From contig NZ_JAJSOH010000038.1 of assembly GCF_021277265.1 (NCBI RefSeq), positions 1 to 60,561 of the forward strand: a stretch of 60,561 nt of DNA, given 5' to 3'. The number at the start of each line of letters is the position of its first letter. Position 1 is the first letter of the stretch. Position numbers and translations under genes: made by a program. Under the pieces are notes generated by a model that was not told the DNA's origin, searched no databases, and saw only the letters and a program-made list of their open reading frames with translations. This stretch comes from Kineosporia rhizophila. Its GTDB lineage: Bacteria > Actinomycetota > Actinomycetes > Actinomycetales > Kineosporiaceae. Positions 24,972 to 33,917 of this stretch are shown piece after piece.

Positions 24972-27900
24972 ATGATCGGTCGGGTGAGCACGGCGTCCGA
25001 GGAGATTCACACGGCACTGGCCGCTGCCGCGACCCTTCCGGCGGGCCCGGGGCAGATCCGTGCCCTGGACGGTCTGCTGCCCTCGGTGACCCGCGCGGGC
25101 GGGGCCCACGAGGTCGGCCGGCTGGGCACCGAGATCCGCAGCACCCTGCTGACGGCCTGTCTGATCGGCGGGCGGCACTGGCGGGTGCCGGAACTGCTGG
25201 GCTGGCTGACCGCCCGCTACGACGAGGCCCCTGGCTGGATGGGCGAGGACCTGCGGCGCCGGGTGCTGGCCAACCTGGCCGAGGCAGCGGCCGGGCTGCT
25301 GCCCTACCCCGACGTCTCGCGCTCCCTGATCAACCACATCGTCACCGGCGCCGAGCAGCGCTACGCCGAGGCCGGGGAGCATCCGGGGCCGGTGCTGCGC
25401 GCCCGGTTCCTGTTCACCCAGCACGTGCAGGGTTCGCTGGCTGCCGGCGACCTGCTCGAGGCCTGGCTGGCCGCCGGGCCCGCTCCCGCCGGGGTCGGCT
25501 GCGCCGAGTGCGAGCAGGCCGAACAGGTGCGGCACCTGGTGGCGGTGGGCGCCTACCAGCGGGCGATCGAGCACGCCGCGCCGGTGCTGCGGGCGCCGAT
25601 GACCGAGTGCGAGGCGCAGCCGGCCGGAGTGATCGGTGCGGTGCTGCCCGCACTGCTGCGTACCGGGGCGGTCGGCGCGGCGGCTTCCGAGCACGTTCGG
25701 GCGGTGAGGCTGATCCGGGCCCGGCTGGCCACGGCGGCCGCCACCGCCGGGATCGCCGGCGACGCGGGCGGCGACGTGCTGGCCGCAAGTGCCCTGCGCG
25801 GCATGGGGGCCGCCGACCAGATCCTGGCCTGCGCCCGGGCCGGGCGGTTGCGGCACGGGCTGGACCTGCTGCGGGAGTGGCTGCCCGCGCTGGCGGTCAC
25901 CCCCGAACCGCTGGAGCAGCTGGGCACCGCCTCGGCGATCGCCCGGCTGGTCTGGGGGCTGAGCGAGGCCGGGCGGGCCAACGAGGTGGTGCTGCCAGCC
26001 GCCCGGGCGAGCACGCTGCCCCCGGCCCTGGCCCACACCGAAGACCTCACGGTCGGTGCCCTCGGCGAGCGCGTGCTGGCGGTGAGCAACCGGCTGGCAA
26101 CGCTTTTCGACGGGCGCAACGAGACCTCGGCGATCGGCGACGGGCTGCGCGAGACCCTGGGTTCCGGCCCGCTGCCGGACATGCCGCTGGATGCGTTCGA
26201 CCGGGCCGGGCTCCCGGAGTGGGCCCCGCCGGTGCGCGGTGGCCGCCGGGCCCAGGGCGACGGGGTGCCGGCCGACATCACCGTGCTGGCCAAGGAGTTC
26301 GAGGACGCGCTGCGGATCGACGCGATCGAGGCGATGCAGGCGGTGCTGACCGCCTGGCGGGCGACCCGGCCCACCGCCCAGACGCGGGGCCAGACCGACG
26401 CCGAGCGGGCCGCGGCCCGGCTGGACGGCTGGCTCACTCTCGAGGAAATCGCCTCGCACCCGGCGGATCTCGCCCCTGACCGGCCACTGATGACCGCCGC
26501 TCAGGAGGCCACCGAGCGGCTCCAGCGGGCCGGACTGCACCTCGAGGCGCTGCTGCACGAGCAGGCCTGTGTGCTCGCCGCGGCCGGGAATCGGCTGATC
26601 GACCCGGGCCCGGCGATGGACCGGATCGAGGAGCTGACCGCGGAGGTGGCCGGGCTGAGCCCGGGCCCCGACCTCGGCGAGGCGCTGTCCCGGCTGGTGC
26701 TGGCCCGGGAGATCGCGGCGATGGCCGGGGTGCCCGTGCCCGAGCAGATCTCCCAGCTGGTGCCGGTGCACGGCTCGGTCCCGGTCGAGGCCACCGCCCT
26801 GCTCCCGGTCTCCCCCGATCCGGAAGAACCCGAAGCTGAGCCCGACGCCGAGGAGGAAGAGGACACCGAGGTCCAGCCGATCCACGACCCGGCGGTGGCC
26901 GAGCCGTTCGGCCCGGCCTCCATGCCGACGTCGCTGATCGGCCCGTTCATGACCACCCCGATCCCGGTGACCCCCTCGAACTCCCCCGGCCAGCGGCCCT
27001 TCTCCAGCGGTGAGGACACCCAGCAGCCCCGGCGCCGGCTGGACGCGATCGAGCGGATCCGGGCGCAGATGTCACCGGAAGAGGTGCGCGAACTGGCGCA
27101 GACCCTCGACCTGGTGAACTTCGACCCGCTGGAGACGTCGGTGGCCCAGCTGCGTTCGGTGCCACCGGAACGGCTGGAGCACCGGCACCTGCGCGCCCTC
27201 ACCCGGATGCTGCGCCTGCGGGCCCGCGACGAACCACGGCACAACGCGGTGAGCACGCTGATGCAGGCGGTCGCCACGCTGCCGGTGGGAGTGCGGCCGC
27301 TGGAGCGTGCGCAGGCCGGGGCCGACCTGGCCACGCTGCTGGCCGAGACCGATCCCGGTGCGGCCCTGTCGGTCTGGAACACCGCTGTCGGGGATGCCGA
27401 AAGGGCGGGCGAGGGGCCGGTTCTGGGTACCCTGCTGGCCGCTTCGGCCATGCTGCGGCACCGCACCGGAGAGACCTCCCTGGCCGCCGCCGACCTGGCC
27501 CGGGCCGTGCCCCTGCTGGACAAGTACGCGCCCCCGGCCCTGGCCGGGCAGTGCCGGGTCGACCTGTCCCGGGTGCTGCTGGCGCTCGACCGGCCGTTCG
27601 CCGCGGCCGCCGCGGCCGAGGCGGCGCTGGCCGACGTGGCCGAGGTGCTGCGGGCCGAAGGACTGGAGACGGCGCCGCTGAAGACGCCGGGGGCCGCACC
27701 GGACGACGTGGAGCCGGTGCCGGGGCAGATCCCGGCCGAGGTGGCGTCCCGGATGCACCTGGCCGGGGCCGCGGCGTTCGCTGCGGCCGAGGCGAACTCG
27801 ACGGCCGGAACGCCGGTCGGCCCGGCCCGGCGCCTGGCCATCCGCAGCGCCCAGTGGCACGCCCGCAACGGCAATCCGATCGGCCAGGCCGAGGCCTGGC

Positions 27901-28511
27901 AACTGGCGGCCCGGCTGGCCGGCCGGCCCGGGCGGGTGGCGGCCGACCTGCTCCGGGCGGCCGAGCTGTCCGAGGCCGGGGGCGACTGGGCCCGGGCCGC
28001 GACCTGCCGCCGGGAACGGGTCACCGCGGTGCGGGCCGCCTCCGGTGACGGGGCGGCCCTGGACGCGCTCGACGAGGCCGACGAGACGCTCGACGCCTGG
28101 GCCCGGGCCCTGGCCGGGCGCCGGCTGCAGCCCGCGGAGCGGGCCGCGGGCGAGCACCAGCTGCGCTGGCACCGGGTGGCGGTGGCCGAGCAGCGGGCCC
28201 GGCTGCTGGCTCTGGCCGGGCGTTTCGAGGAGGCGATGGCGGTAGCCGACCCGCTGGTGCAGGAGTACCACGAGCTCGACGACGCCTGGTCGGCCCGCGA
28301 CCTGCAGGGACTGCGCGGACAGTTGCGCGCCGAACTGGGCGATCTCGAGGGAGCGGTGGCCGACCTGCGGGAGGCGGCCGAGGGTGCGGCCGCCGCCGCC
28401 GAGCAGGAACAGACCCATGGGCTGGGCGCCCGGCTGGCCGCGGTGCTCGGCGGCGCCGGCCGGGACGACGAGGCCGAGGCGGCCTGGAACCGCTACTGCG
28501 AACCCGGGTGA
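24972..28511 (+). CDS. Large helical-repeat (TPR-like) protein of unknown function
   Basis: An 1179-residue, Ala/Leu/Arg-rich cytoplasmic protein made almost entirely of helix pairs resembling tetratricopeptide-type repeats; the last 400 residues show the clearest repeating units (GQAEAWQLAARLAGRPG, LLRAAELSEAGGDWARAA, LLALAGRFEEAMAVADPL, LRAELGDLEGAVADLREAA). An acidic linker near residues 615-650 (EPDAEEEEDTEV) divides it into two halves. No catalytic motif, signal peptide or membrane helix is visible. The ATG has GGGAGAAGG upstream. It probably acts as a scaffold, but I do not recognise a named family. Confidence 0.8.
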   Translation: MIGRVSTASEEIHTALAAAATLPAGPGQIRALDGLLPSVTRAGGAHEVGRLGTEIRSTLLTACLIGGRHWRVPELLGWLTARYDEAPGWMGEDLRRRVLANLAEAAAGLLPYPDVSRSLINHIVTGAEQRYAEAGEHPGPVLRARFLFTQHVQGSLAAGDLLEAWLAAGPAPAGVGCAECEQAEQVRHLVAVGAYQRAIEHAAPVLRAPMTECEAQPAGVIGAVLPALLRTGAVGAAASEHVRAVRLIRARLATAAATAGIAGDAGGDVLAASALRGMGAADQILACARAGRLRHGLDLLREWLPALAVTPEPLEQLGTASAIARLVWGLSEAGRANEVVLPAARASTLPPALAHTEDLTVGALGERVLAVSNRLATLFDGRNETSAIGDGLRETLGSGPLPDMPLDAFDRAGLPEWAPPVRGGRRAQGDGVPADITVLAKEFEDALRIDAIEAMQAVLTAWRATRPTAQTRGQTDAERAAARLDGWLTLEEIASHPADLAPDRPLMTAAQEATERLQRAGLHLEALLHEQACVLAAAGNRLIDPGPAMDRIEELTAEVAGLSPGPDLGEALSRLVLAREIAAMAGVPVPEQISQLVPVHGSVPVEATALLPVSPDPEEPEAEPDAEEEEDTEVQPIHDPAVAEPFGPASMPTSLIGPFMTTPIPVTPSNSPGQRPFSSGEDTQQPRRRLDAIERIRAQMSPEEVRELAQTLDLVNFDPLETSVAQLRSVPPERLEHRHLRALTRMLRLRARDEPRHNAVSTLMQAVATLPVGVRPLERAQAGADLATLLAETDPGAALSVWNTAVGDAERAGEGPVLGTLLAASAMLRHRTGETSLAAADLARAVPLLDKYAPPALAGQCRVDLSRVLLALDRPFAAAAAAEAALADVAEVLRAEGLETAPLKTPGAAPDDVEPVPGQIPAEVASRMHLAGAAAFAAAEANSTAGTPVGPARRLAIRSAQWHARNGNPIGQAEAWQLAARLAGRPGRVAADLLRAAELSEAGGDWARAATCRRERVTAVRAASGDGAALDALDEADETLDAWARALAGRRLQPAERAAGEHQLRWHRVAVAEQRARLLALAGRFEEAMAVADPLVQEYHELDDAWSARDLQGLRGQLRAELGDLEGAVADLREAAEGAAAAAEQEQTHGLGARLAAVLGGAGRDDEAEAAWNRYCEPG

Positions 28512-28543
28512 TGGTGAGTGGCCCACCCGGGCCGCTCACCATC
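28510..28543. terminator. Hairpin between convergent genes
   Basis: A 15-base stem (28510-28524 with 28529-28543, one G-T pair) with a 4-base loop, overlapping the stop of the large helical protein and lying 17 bases from the pdxH stop. A bidirectional terminator is likely. Confidence 0.65.
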
Positions 28544-28560
28544 GTCCTCAATGGGGTTCT

Positions 28561-29292
28561 TCAGGGCTCCCGGCGCACGATCTGCCAGCCCGAAGCATCG
28601 TCGAGCAGAGGCAGGCCGGCGTCGGCGGTGATCCGCACGTCCTGCGGATCGGCGGCGGCCGGCAGGAAGACCAGCCGGTCGTGCATCCGCGACGGCTGGC
28701 CCTGCCAGAACTCGACCTCCACCGGTCGCACCAGGAAACCGCCCCAGTTCGGCGGCACCGGCACGTCCTCGGCCTGACCGGTGTCCGGCCACTGTTCGCT
28801 GAAATCCCGCCAACGGTCGACGAAGTCGGCCCGGGAGGCGGCCACCCGCGACTGGTGGCTGGCCCAGGCCCCGATGCGTGAGCCCCACGGCCGGGAGCGG
28901 AAGTACTCGGCGGTGGCCCGTTCGTCCACCCGTTCCACCACCCCACGCACCGTGACCTGCCGGTGCAGCGGCATCCAGACCAGGTCGAGCGCGGCGAGCG
29001 GGTTCGCGGTCAGTTCGAGGCCCTTGCGGGAGCCGTAGTTGGTGAAGAACACGAACCCCAGGCGCTCGGCGTGCTTGAGCAGCACCGTGCGCACCGTCGG
29101 GGCTCCGTGCGGGTCGACCGTGGCCAGCGCCATCGCGTTCGGCTCGCTCACCTCCGGGTGCGCCAGCGCGTCGTCGTACCAGTGCCGGAACTGGGCCAGC
29201 GGGGTGTCGGCCAGCGCGGTCTCGGCCAGACCGGGCACTTGGTAGGACAGCCGCTGGGTGCTGAACGCCGGGTCGACGGGCTCGATGCTCAT
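28561..29292 (-). CDS. pdxH: Pyridoxamine 5'-phosphate oxidase
   Basis: A 243-residue FMN enzyme that oxidises pyridoxamine or pyridoxine 5'-phosphate to pyridoxal phosphate. FMN- and substrate-binding motifs: PNAMALATVDPHGAPTVRTVLLK, FVFFTNYGSRKGLEL and the C-terminal WGGFLVRPVEVEFWQGQPSRMHDR, each quoted in part (RVLFLP-like end is VFLP). The RxH arginine contact is visible in SRMHDR. Length is right for the family. Two ATGs are possible: 29292, which matches the usual N-terminus, and 29334. It is divergent from the citrate synthase and near serC, a PLP enzyme. Confidence 0.93.
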   Translation of the reverse strand: MSIEPVDPAFSTQRLSYQVPGLAETALADTPLAQFRHWYDDALAHPEVSEPNAMALATVDPHGAPTVRTVLLKHAERLGFVFFTNYGSRKGLELTANPLAALDLVWMPLHRQVTVRGVVERVDERATAEYFRSRPWGSRIGAWASHQSRVAASRADFVDRWRDFSEQWPDTGQAEDVPVPPNWGGFLVRPVEVEFWQGQPSRMHDRLVFLPAAADPQDVRITADAGLPLLDDASGWQIVRREP

Positions 29293-29412
29293 GGGCCCAG
29301 TCTGCACTGGGGCAAGGAATGTGGCGTTGGACATGCCGGACGCCCTACCCCCGCCGATCAGGCTGCGCTGCACTGGTTGTCAGGTTGTCTCCCAGCAGAA
29401 AAGGATTCCGTG

Positions 29413-30498
29413 ATGGGCGAATTCGTTCCGGGGCTCGAGGGCGTGGTCGCTTTCGAGACCGTCATCGCCGAACCCGACCGGGACGGCGGGGCGCTGCGCT
29501 ACCGCGGCGTCGATCTGGTCGACCTGGCCGGGCGGGTCGACTTCGGCCAGGTCTGGGGTCTGCTGGTGGACAACGCCTTCGCCCCCGGGCTGCCGCCGGC
29601 CGAACCGTTCCCACTGCCGGTGCGCACCGGCGACGTCCGGGTCGACCTGCAGAGCGCTCTGGCCCAGCTGGCTGCGCAATGGGGGCTGCGGCCGTTGCTC
29701 GACATCGACGTCACCCAGGCCCGCGCCGACCTGGCCCGGGTCTCGGCGACCGGTCTCTCGTTCGTGGCCCAGTCGGCGCGTGGGCAGGATCTGCCGGTGG
29801 TGCCGCCGGAGCTGGTGGACCGGGGCCGGACCAGCACCGAGCGTTTCATGATCCAGTGGCGGGGCGAGCCGGACCCGAAGCACGTGGAGGCGGTCGACGC
29901 CTACTGGGTCTCGGCCGCCGAGCACGGGATGAACGCGTCCACCTTCACCGCCCGGGTGATCGCCTCGACCGGGGCCGACGTGGCCGCAGCACTGTCCGGT
30001 GCGGTCGGCGCGATGTCCGGCCCGCTGCACGGGGGCGCGCCCTCGCGGGTGCTGCACATGCTGGAAGGGGTGGAGCAGCGCGGTGACGCCGAGGCCTACG
30101 TGAAGGACCTGCTCGACCGGGGTGAGCGACTGATGGGCTTCGGGCACCGGGTCTACCGGGCCGAGGACCCGCGGGCCCAGGTGCTGCGGGCGACCGCCGA
30201 GCGGCTCAAGGCACCCCGGTTCGAGGTGGCCCGGGCCCTGGAGCAGGCCGCCCTGGCCGAGCTGCAGGCCCGGCGCCCGGATCGGGTGCTGGCCACCAAC
30301 GTGGAGTTCTGGGCGGCCGTGATGCTGGACTTCGCCGAGGTACCGGCCCGGATGTTCACGCCCCTGTTCAGTTGTGCCCGCACCGCCGGGTGGTCGGCGC
30401 ACATCCTGGAACAGAAGGCCACCGGCCGGCTGGTGCGCCCCTCCGCCCGTTATGTCGGGGAGGGCTCACGGGCCCTCGAGAGCGTCACGGGGTATTGA
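29413..30498 (+). CDS. citA: Citrate synthase (type 2, actinobacterial)
   Basis: A 361-residue enzyme condensing acetyl-CoA and oxaloacetate, the entry step of the TCA cycle. Catalytic residues appear as His206 in GPLHGGAPSRVLHM, His245 in GFGHRVYR and Asp306 in VMLDFAEVP, with the C-terminal CARTAGWSAHILEQ. Its shorter N-terminus (FVPGLEGVVAFET) is that of the second actinobacterial citrate synthase rather than the large GltA. AAAGGA precedes a GTG-ATG pair; I use the ATG. It is divergent from pdxH and followed by serC 38 bases later. Confidence 0.93.
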   Translation: MGEFVPGLEGVVAFETVIAEPDRDGGALRYRGVDLVDLAGRVDFGQVWGLLVDNAFAPGLPPAEPFPLPVRTGDVRVDLQSALAQLAAQWGLRPLLDIDVTQARADLARVSATGLSFVAQSARGQDLPVVPPELVDRGRTSTERFMIQWRGEPDPKHVEAVDAYWVSAAEHGMNASTFTARVIASTGADVAAALSGAVGAMSGPLHGGAPSRVLHMLEGVEQRGDAEAYVKDLLDRGERLMGFGHRVYRAEDPRAQVLRATAERLKAPRFEVARALEQAALAELQARRPDRVLATNVEFWAAVMLDFAEVPARMFTPLFSCARTAGWSAHILEQKATGRLVRPSARYVGEGSRALESVTGY

Positions 30499-30536
30499 CG
30501 GGCGGGGCGGCGGCCGGGCCTGCGACACTTGCCCGC

Positions 30537-31673
30537 GTGAGTGAGCCGACCGCCGCCGAGTCCATCGTCATCCCGGCGAACCTGCTGCCCGCCGACGGCC
30601 GTTTCGGCTCCGGGCCCAGCAAGATCCGCCCCGAGCAGGTCGCCTACCTGGCCTCCATCGAGCGCACCGTGCTCGGCACCTCGCACCGCCAGGCCCCGGT
30701 GAAGGACCTGGTGGGCCGGGTCCGGGCCGGGCTGGGCGAACTGTTCTCGCTCCCCGAGGGCTACGAGGTGGTGCTCGGCAACGGCGGGTCCAACGCGTTC
30801 TGGGACATCGCGGCCCACAACCTGGTGCGCCACCGCGCCCAGCACGTGACCTTCGGCGAGTTCTCGGCCAAGTTCGCCTCGATCACCGCCAAGGCCCCGT
30901 TCCTGGGTGCCGGCACGGTGATCGAGGCACCGGCCGGAGACCTGGCGCAGCCGCACGCCGAGGAGGGGGTGGACGTCTACGCCTGGCCCCAGAACGAGAC
31001 CTCGACCGGAGTCATGGCCCCCGTCCTGCGGGTTCCCGGCGCCGATGCGGACTCCCTGATGCTGATCGACGCCACCTCCGGCGCGGGCGGCCTCCCGGTG
31101 GACATCGCGCAGACCGACGCCTACTACTTCGCTCCCCAGAAGAGCTTCGCCTCCGACGGTGGCCTCTGGTTCGCCGTGCTGTCGCCGGCCGCCCTGGAGC
31201 GCAGTGCGCGGATCGCCGCGTCCGGCCGCTACATCCCCGACTTCCTCGACCTCGAGACCGCGATCGCCAACTCCCGTAAGAACCAGACGCTCAACACCCC
31301 GGCCGTGGCCACGGTGGCACTGATGGCCTCGCAGATCGACTGGATGCTGGCCAACGGCGGGCTCGACTGGGTGGTCGCCCGCACCGCCGACTCCAGTGAG
31401 CGGATCTACACCTGGGCCGAGAAGATGCCCTACACCAGCCCGTTCGTGGCTACCCCGGCCGCTCGCAGCCAGGTGGTCTGCACCGTCGACTTCGACGGGG
31501 TGGATGCCGCGACGGTGGCCCGGGTGCTGCGGGCGAACGGGATCGTCGACACCGAGCCCTACCGCAAGCTGGGCCGCAACCAGCTCCGCCTCGCGGTCTA
31601 CCCCGCGGTCGCCCCGGACGACGTAAGTGCGCTGCTCAGCTGCATCGACTACGTGGTGGAGCAGCTGGGTTAG
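30537..31673 (+). CDS. serC: Phosphoserine aminotransferase
   Basis: A 378-residue PLP enzyme making 3-phosphoserine from 3-phosphohydroxypyruvate in serine biosynthesis (and also acting in PLP synthesis). FGSGPSKIRPEQV opens the domain. The PLP lysine is Lys202 in YFAPQKSFASDGGLWF, and IDATSGAGGLPVD carries the cofactor Asp. This is the actinobacterial SerC subclass. The start is the GTG at 30537; no strong ribosome site is visible. A T-rich terminator follows. Confidence 0.95.
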   Translation: MSEPTAAESIVIPANLLPADGRFGSGPSKIRPEQVAYLASIERTVLGTSHRQAPVKDLVGRVRAGLGELFSLPEGYEVVLGNGGSNAFWDIAAHNLVRHRAQHVTFGEFSAKFASITAKAPFLGAGTVIEAPAGDLAQPHAEEGVDVYAWPQNETSTGVMAPVLRVPGADADSLMLIDATSGAGGLPVDIAQTDAYYFAPQKSFASDGGLWFAVLSPAALERSARIAASGRYIPDFLDLETAIANSRKNQTLNTPAVATVALMASQIDWMLANGGLDWVVARTADSSERIYTWAEKMPYTSPFVATPAARSQVVCTVDFDGVDAATVARVLRANGIVDTEPYRKLGRNQLRLAVYPAVAPDDVSALLSCIDYVVEQLG

Positions 31674-31700
31674 CCCTCTTCCTAACCCAACCACTGCTTG

Positions 31701-31736
31701 AGGACGTCCGTGAGCCCTACGGCTCGCGGACGTCCT
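31701..31736 (+). terminator. Intrinsic terminator of serC
   Basis: A 16-base stem (31701-31716 with 31721-31736, one G-T pair) with loop CTAC, followed by TTGGTTTG, starting 27 bases past the serC stop. Confidence 0.85.
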
Positions 31737-31851
31737 TTGGTTTGTGGGGGCTTTGAGAAGGCACTGACCACTTCGGGCGCCGTCCGGTAACGGCACATCG
31801 ACGAACTTCACCGAACCGTCACGGAGGTTCGTTCCACAAACCCTGTTTTTC

Positions 31852-31878
31852 CTCTATTCTCTAGTAGAGCGATAGAGT
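31852..31878 (+). promoter_or_regulatory. cys operon promoter overlapped by palindrome
   Basis: TAGAGT (31873-31878) is a TANNNT -10 placed six bases before the ATG at 31885. The nested palindrome CTCTAT...CTCTA-G-TAGAG...ATAGAG (31852-31857, 31859-31863, 31865-31869, 31872-31877) covers that -10 and the spacer, so a bound dimer would block polymerase. This AT-rich block differs sharply from its GC-rich surroundings. The Rrf2 regulator after the operon is the natural candidate ligand; that is inference. Confidence 0.65.
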
Positions 31879-31884
31879 TAATGT

Positions 31885-32022
31885 ATGGTTACCGCCACCG
31901 AGTCGCCCGACCGGCCCGGCGAACTGCCCCAGCACCTCCCCGTACTGCCCAGCACCGCCATTTCTCGTCCGCTTCCCGGGCCCACGGACGGCCCGTACAG
32001 ACTTGGAGTCCCCTCGAGATGA
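31885..32022 (+). CDS. Leaderless 45-codon upstream ORF of cys operon
   Basis: The frame from the ATG at 31885 runs 45 codons (MVTATESPDRPGELPQHL at the start, Pro-rich) and its TGA overlaps the binding-protein ATG in an ATGA. A TANNNT -10 lies exactly six bases upstream, as for leaderless genes. It contains no Cys or Met run that would suggest classic amino-acid attenuation. It could be a coupling peptide or a small regulator; another in-frame ATG for the downstream gene at 31881 makes the reading ambiguous. Confidence 0.45.
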   Translation: MVTATESPDRPGELPQHLPVLPSTAISRPLPGPTDGPYRLGVPSR

Positions 32023-33056
32023 ACGTTCTGCGTGGACGCGGCCGCACGGTCTCCGTGCTCGCCCTGCTGGCAGCCTCCGCGGTCGGGCTGAGCGCCTGCG
32101 GTTCGAACGACGGCACGAGCTCGAGCTCCGGCGGCGGCGGAGGCGCCGAGAACGAGATCGACATCGTCGGCTTCTCGGTGATCAAGTCCGCCTACGACGA
32201 CCTCGGCGAGCAGTTCTCCGCGACGCCGGACGGCGAGGGCGTCACCTTCAAGAGCTCCTACGGCGCCAGCGGGGCCCAGTCCCGGGCCGTGATCGCCGGG
32301 CAGAAGGCCGACCTGGTCGCCTTCTCGCTGGAGCCGGACATGACCAAGGTCGTCGACGCCGGCAAGGTCGGCGAGGACTGGCAGAGCGCCGGCTCGACCA
32401 AGGGCATCGCCTCCAGCTCGGTCGTGGTGATCGTGACCCGCAAGGGCAACCCCAAGGGCATCAAGGGCTGGGACGACATCGCCAAGCCGGGCGTCGAGAT
32501 CGTCACCGCCGACCCGGGCACCTCGGGTGCGGCGAAGTGGAACCTGCTGGGCGCCTACTCGCAGGCCCTCGGCGACTCGAACGACGAGGCCGCGGCCGAG
32601 ACCTACCTGAAGAGCTTCATCGGCAACGTGGTGAGCTGGAACGACAGCGGCCGCAACGCCACCGACGCGTTCATCAAGGGCACCGGCGACGTGCTGATCT
32701 CCTACGAGAACGAGGCCATCGCGGCGCGCGCCGCCGGCGAGGAACTCGACTACGTGGTCCCCGAGTCCACCCTGCTGATCCAGAACCCGGCCGCGGTGAC
32801 CACCGAGGCGCCGGAGGCGACCTCCAAGTTCCTCGAGTACATCGAGAGCACCGAGGGTCAGACCATCCTGGCCAAGCACGGCTACCGCCCGGTCATCGAC
32901 GGGGTCGAGGCCACCGGCGTCGAGGGGGCCAACGACCCGGCCGCCCCGTTCCCGGCCGTGGCCGACCTGACCACCATCGACGAGCTCGGCGGCTGGTCCG
33001 AGGTGGACAAGAAGTTCTTCGGCGACGACGGCATCGTCACCAAGCTCCGGGGCTGA
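32019..33056 (+). CDS. sbp: Sulfate ABC transporter substrate-binding lipoprotein
   Basis: A 345-residue periplasm-equivalent binding lipoprotein. Signal peptide with lipobox LSACG (Cys near residue 28) and a Ser/Gly linker. Sulfate-binding-family motifs: GFSVIKSAYDDLGEQF, SYGASGAQSRAVIAGQKADLV, NPKGIKGWDDIAKPGV, TADPGTSGAAKWNLLGAY and DVLISYENEAIAA, each in the expected order. It delivers sulfate (or thiosulfate) to the CysT/CysW permease encoded next. The ATG at 32019 overlaps the stop of a short upstream ORF, and GGAG lies 12 bases before. Confidence 0.93.
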   Translation: MNVLRGRGRTVSVLALLAASAVGLSACGSNDGTSSSSGGGGGAENEIDIVGFSVIKSAYDDLGEQFSATPDGEGVTFKSSYGASGAQSRAVIAGQKADLVAFSLEPDMTKVVDAGKVGEDWQSAGSTKGIASSSVVVIVTRKGNPKGIKGWDDIAKPGVEIVTADPGTSGAAKWNLLGAYSQALGDSNDEAAAETYLKSFIGNVVSWNDSGRNATDAFIKGTGDVLISYENEAIAARAAGEELDYVVPESTLLIQNPAAVTTEAPEATSKFLEYIESTEGQTILAKHGYRPVIDGVEATGVEGANDPAAPFPAVADLTTIDELGGWSEVDKKFFGDDGIVTKLRG

Positions 33057-33062
33057 CCTGAG

Positions 33063-33917
33063 ATGGCCTCCTCCTCCGTGGAAAACCCGGTCCCGGCCCC
33101 GCCCCGGCGGCGGCCGCGACCGGTCTCCTCGGGCCGGCTCACGTCGGCGTCCGGCCTCGGGCTGGGCGTCGGCGTGCTGTGGCTCTCGCTGATCGTGCTG
33201 CTGCCGATCGCCTCGATCGTGGTGGTGGCCTTCCAGAGCGGCTTCGGTGAGTTCTGGGACTCGATCACCGCACCGAACGCCCTCGACGCCATCCGGCTCA
33301 GTGTCGGCGCGGCCCTGCTGGTCACCGTGGTCAACGCGGTGATGGGGACGCTGGTGGCCTGGGTGCTGGTGCGGGACTCGTTCCCGGGCAAGCGGCTGGT
33401 CGAGGTGGTCATCGACATCCCGTTCGCCCTGCCCACGATCGTGGCCGGCCTGGTGCTGATCTCGCTCTACGGCCCGCAGAGCCCGTTCGGTGTCGACCTG
33501 GTCGGCACCCGCACCGGCATCGTCGTGGCCCTGCTGTTCGTGACGCTGCCGTTCGTGGTGCGCTCGGTGCAGCCGGTGCTGATCGAGATGGAACGCGACG
33601 TGGAGGAGGCCGCGGCCTCGCTCGGGGCCTCCGGCTTCACCGTCTTCCGCCGGATCATCCTGCCCACCATCGCCCCGGCCGTGCTGGCCGGGTCGGCCCT
33701 GGCCTTCGCCCGGGCGCTGGGTGAGTTCGGTTCGGTCATCCTGATCTCGGCCAACCTGGTCGGCAAGACCGAGGTCAGCAGTGCGTACATCCTCAAGCTG
33801 ATCGAGCAGAACGACACGACCGGGGCGGCCGCGGTCGCCACCATCCTGCTGGTGGTCGCCGTGATCGTGCTGGTGCTGCTCGACTCGCTGCAGAGACTGG
33901 CGGCCCGCCGTGACTGA
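33063..33917 (+). CDS. cysT: Sulfate ABC transporter permease CysT
   Basis: A 284-residue inner-membrane permease with six helices. The ATPase-coupling EAA loop is EEAAASLGASGFTVFRRI, followed by PTIAPAVLAG; FALPTIVAGLVLISLYG is the conserved CysT segment. It forms the sulfate channel with CysW. It starts six bases after the binding-protein stop and its end overlaps the cysW start by eight bases, so the operon is tightly coupled. Confidence 0.95.
   Translation: MASSSVENPVPAPPRRRPRPVSSGRLTSASGLGLGVGVLWLSLIVLLPIASIVVVAFQSGFGEFWDSITAPNALDAIRLSVGAALLVTVVNAVMGTLVAWVLVRDSFPGKRLVEVVIDIPFALPTIVAGLVLISLYGPQSPFGVDLVGTRTGIVVALLFVTLPFVVRSVQPVLIEMERDVEEAAASLGASGFTVFRRIILPTIAPAVLAGSALAFARALGEFGSVILISANLVGKTEVSSAYILKLIEQNDTTGAAAVATILLVVAVIVLVLLDSLQRLAARRD

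Noticed and set aside
31740..32018. SAM or other sulfur riboswitch before the sulfate importer
   Set aside because: None of the conserved SAM-riboswitch blocks is present, and the -10 immediately before an ATG leaves no room for a structured leader.
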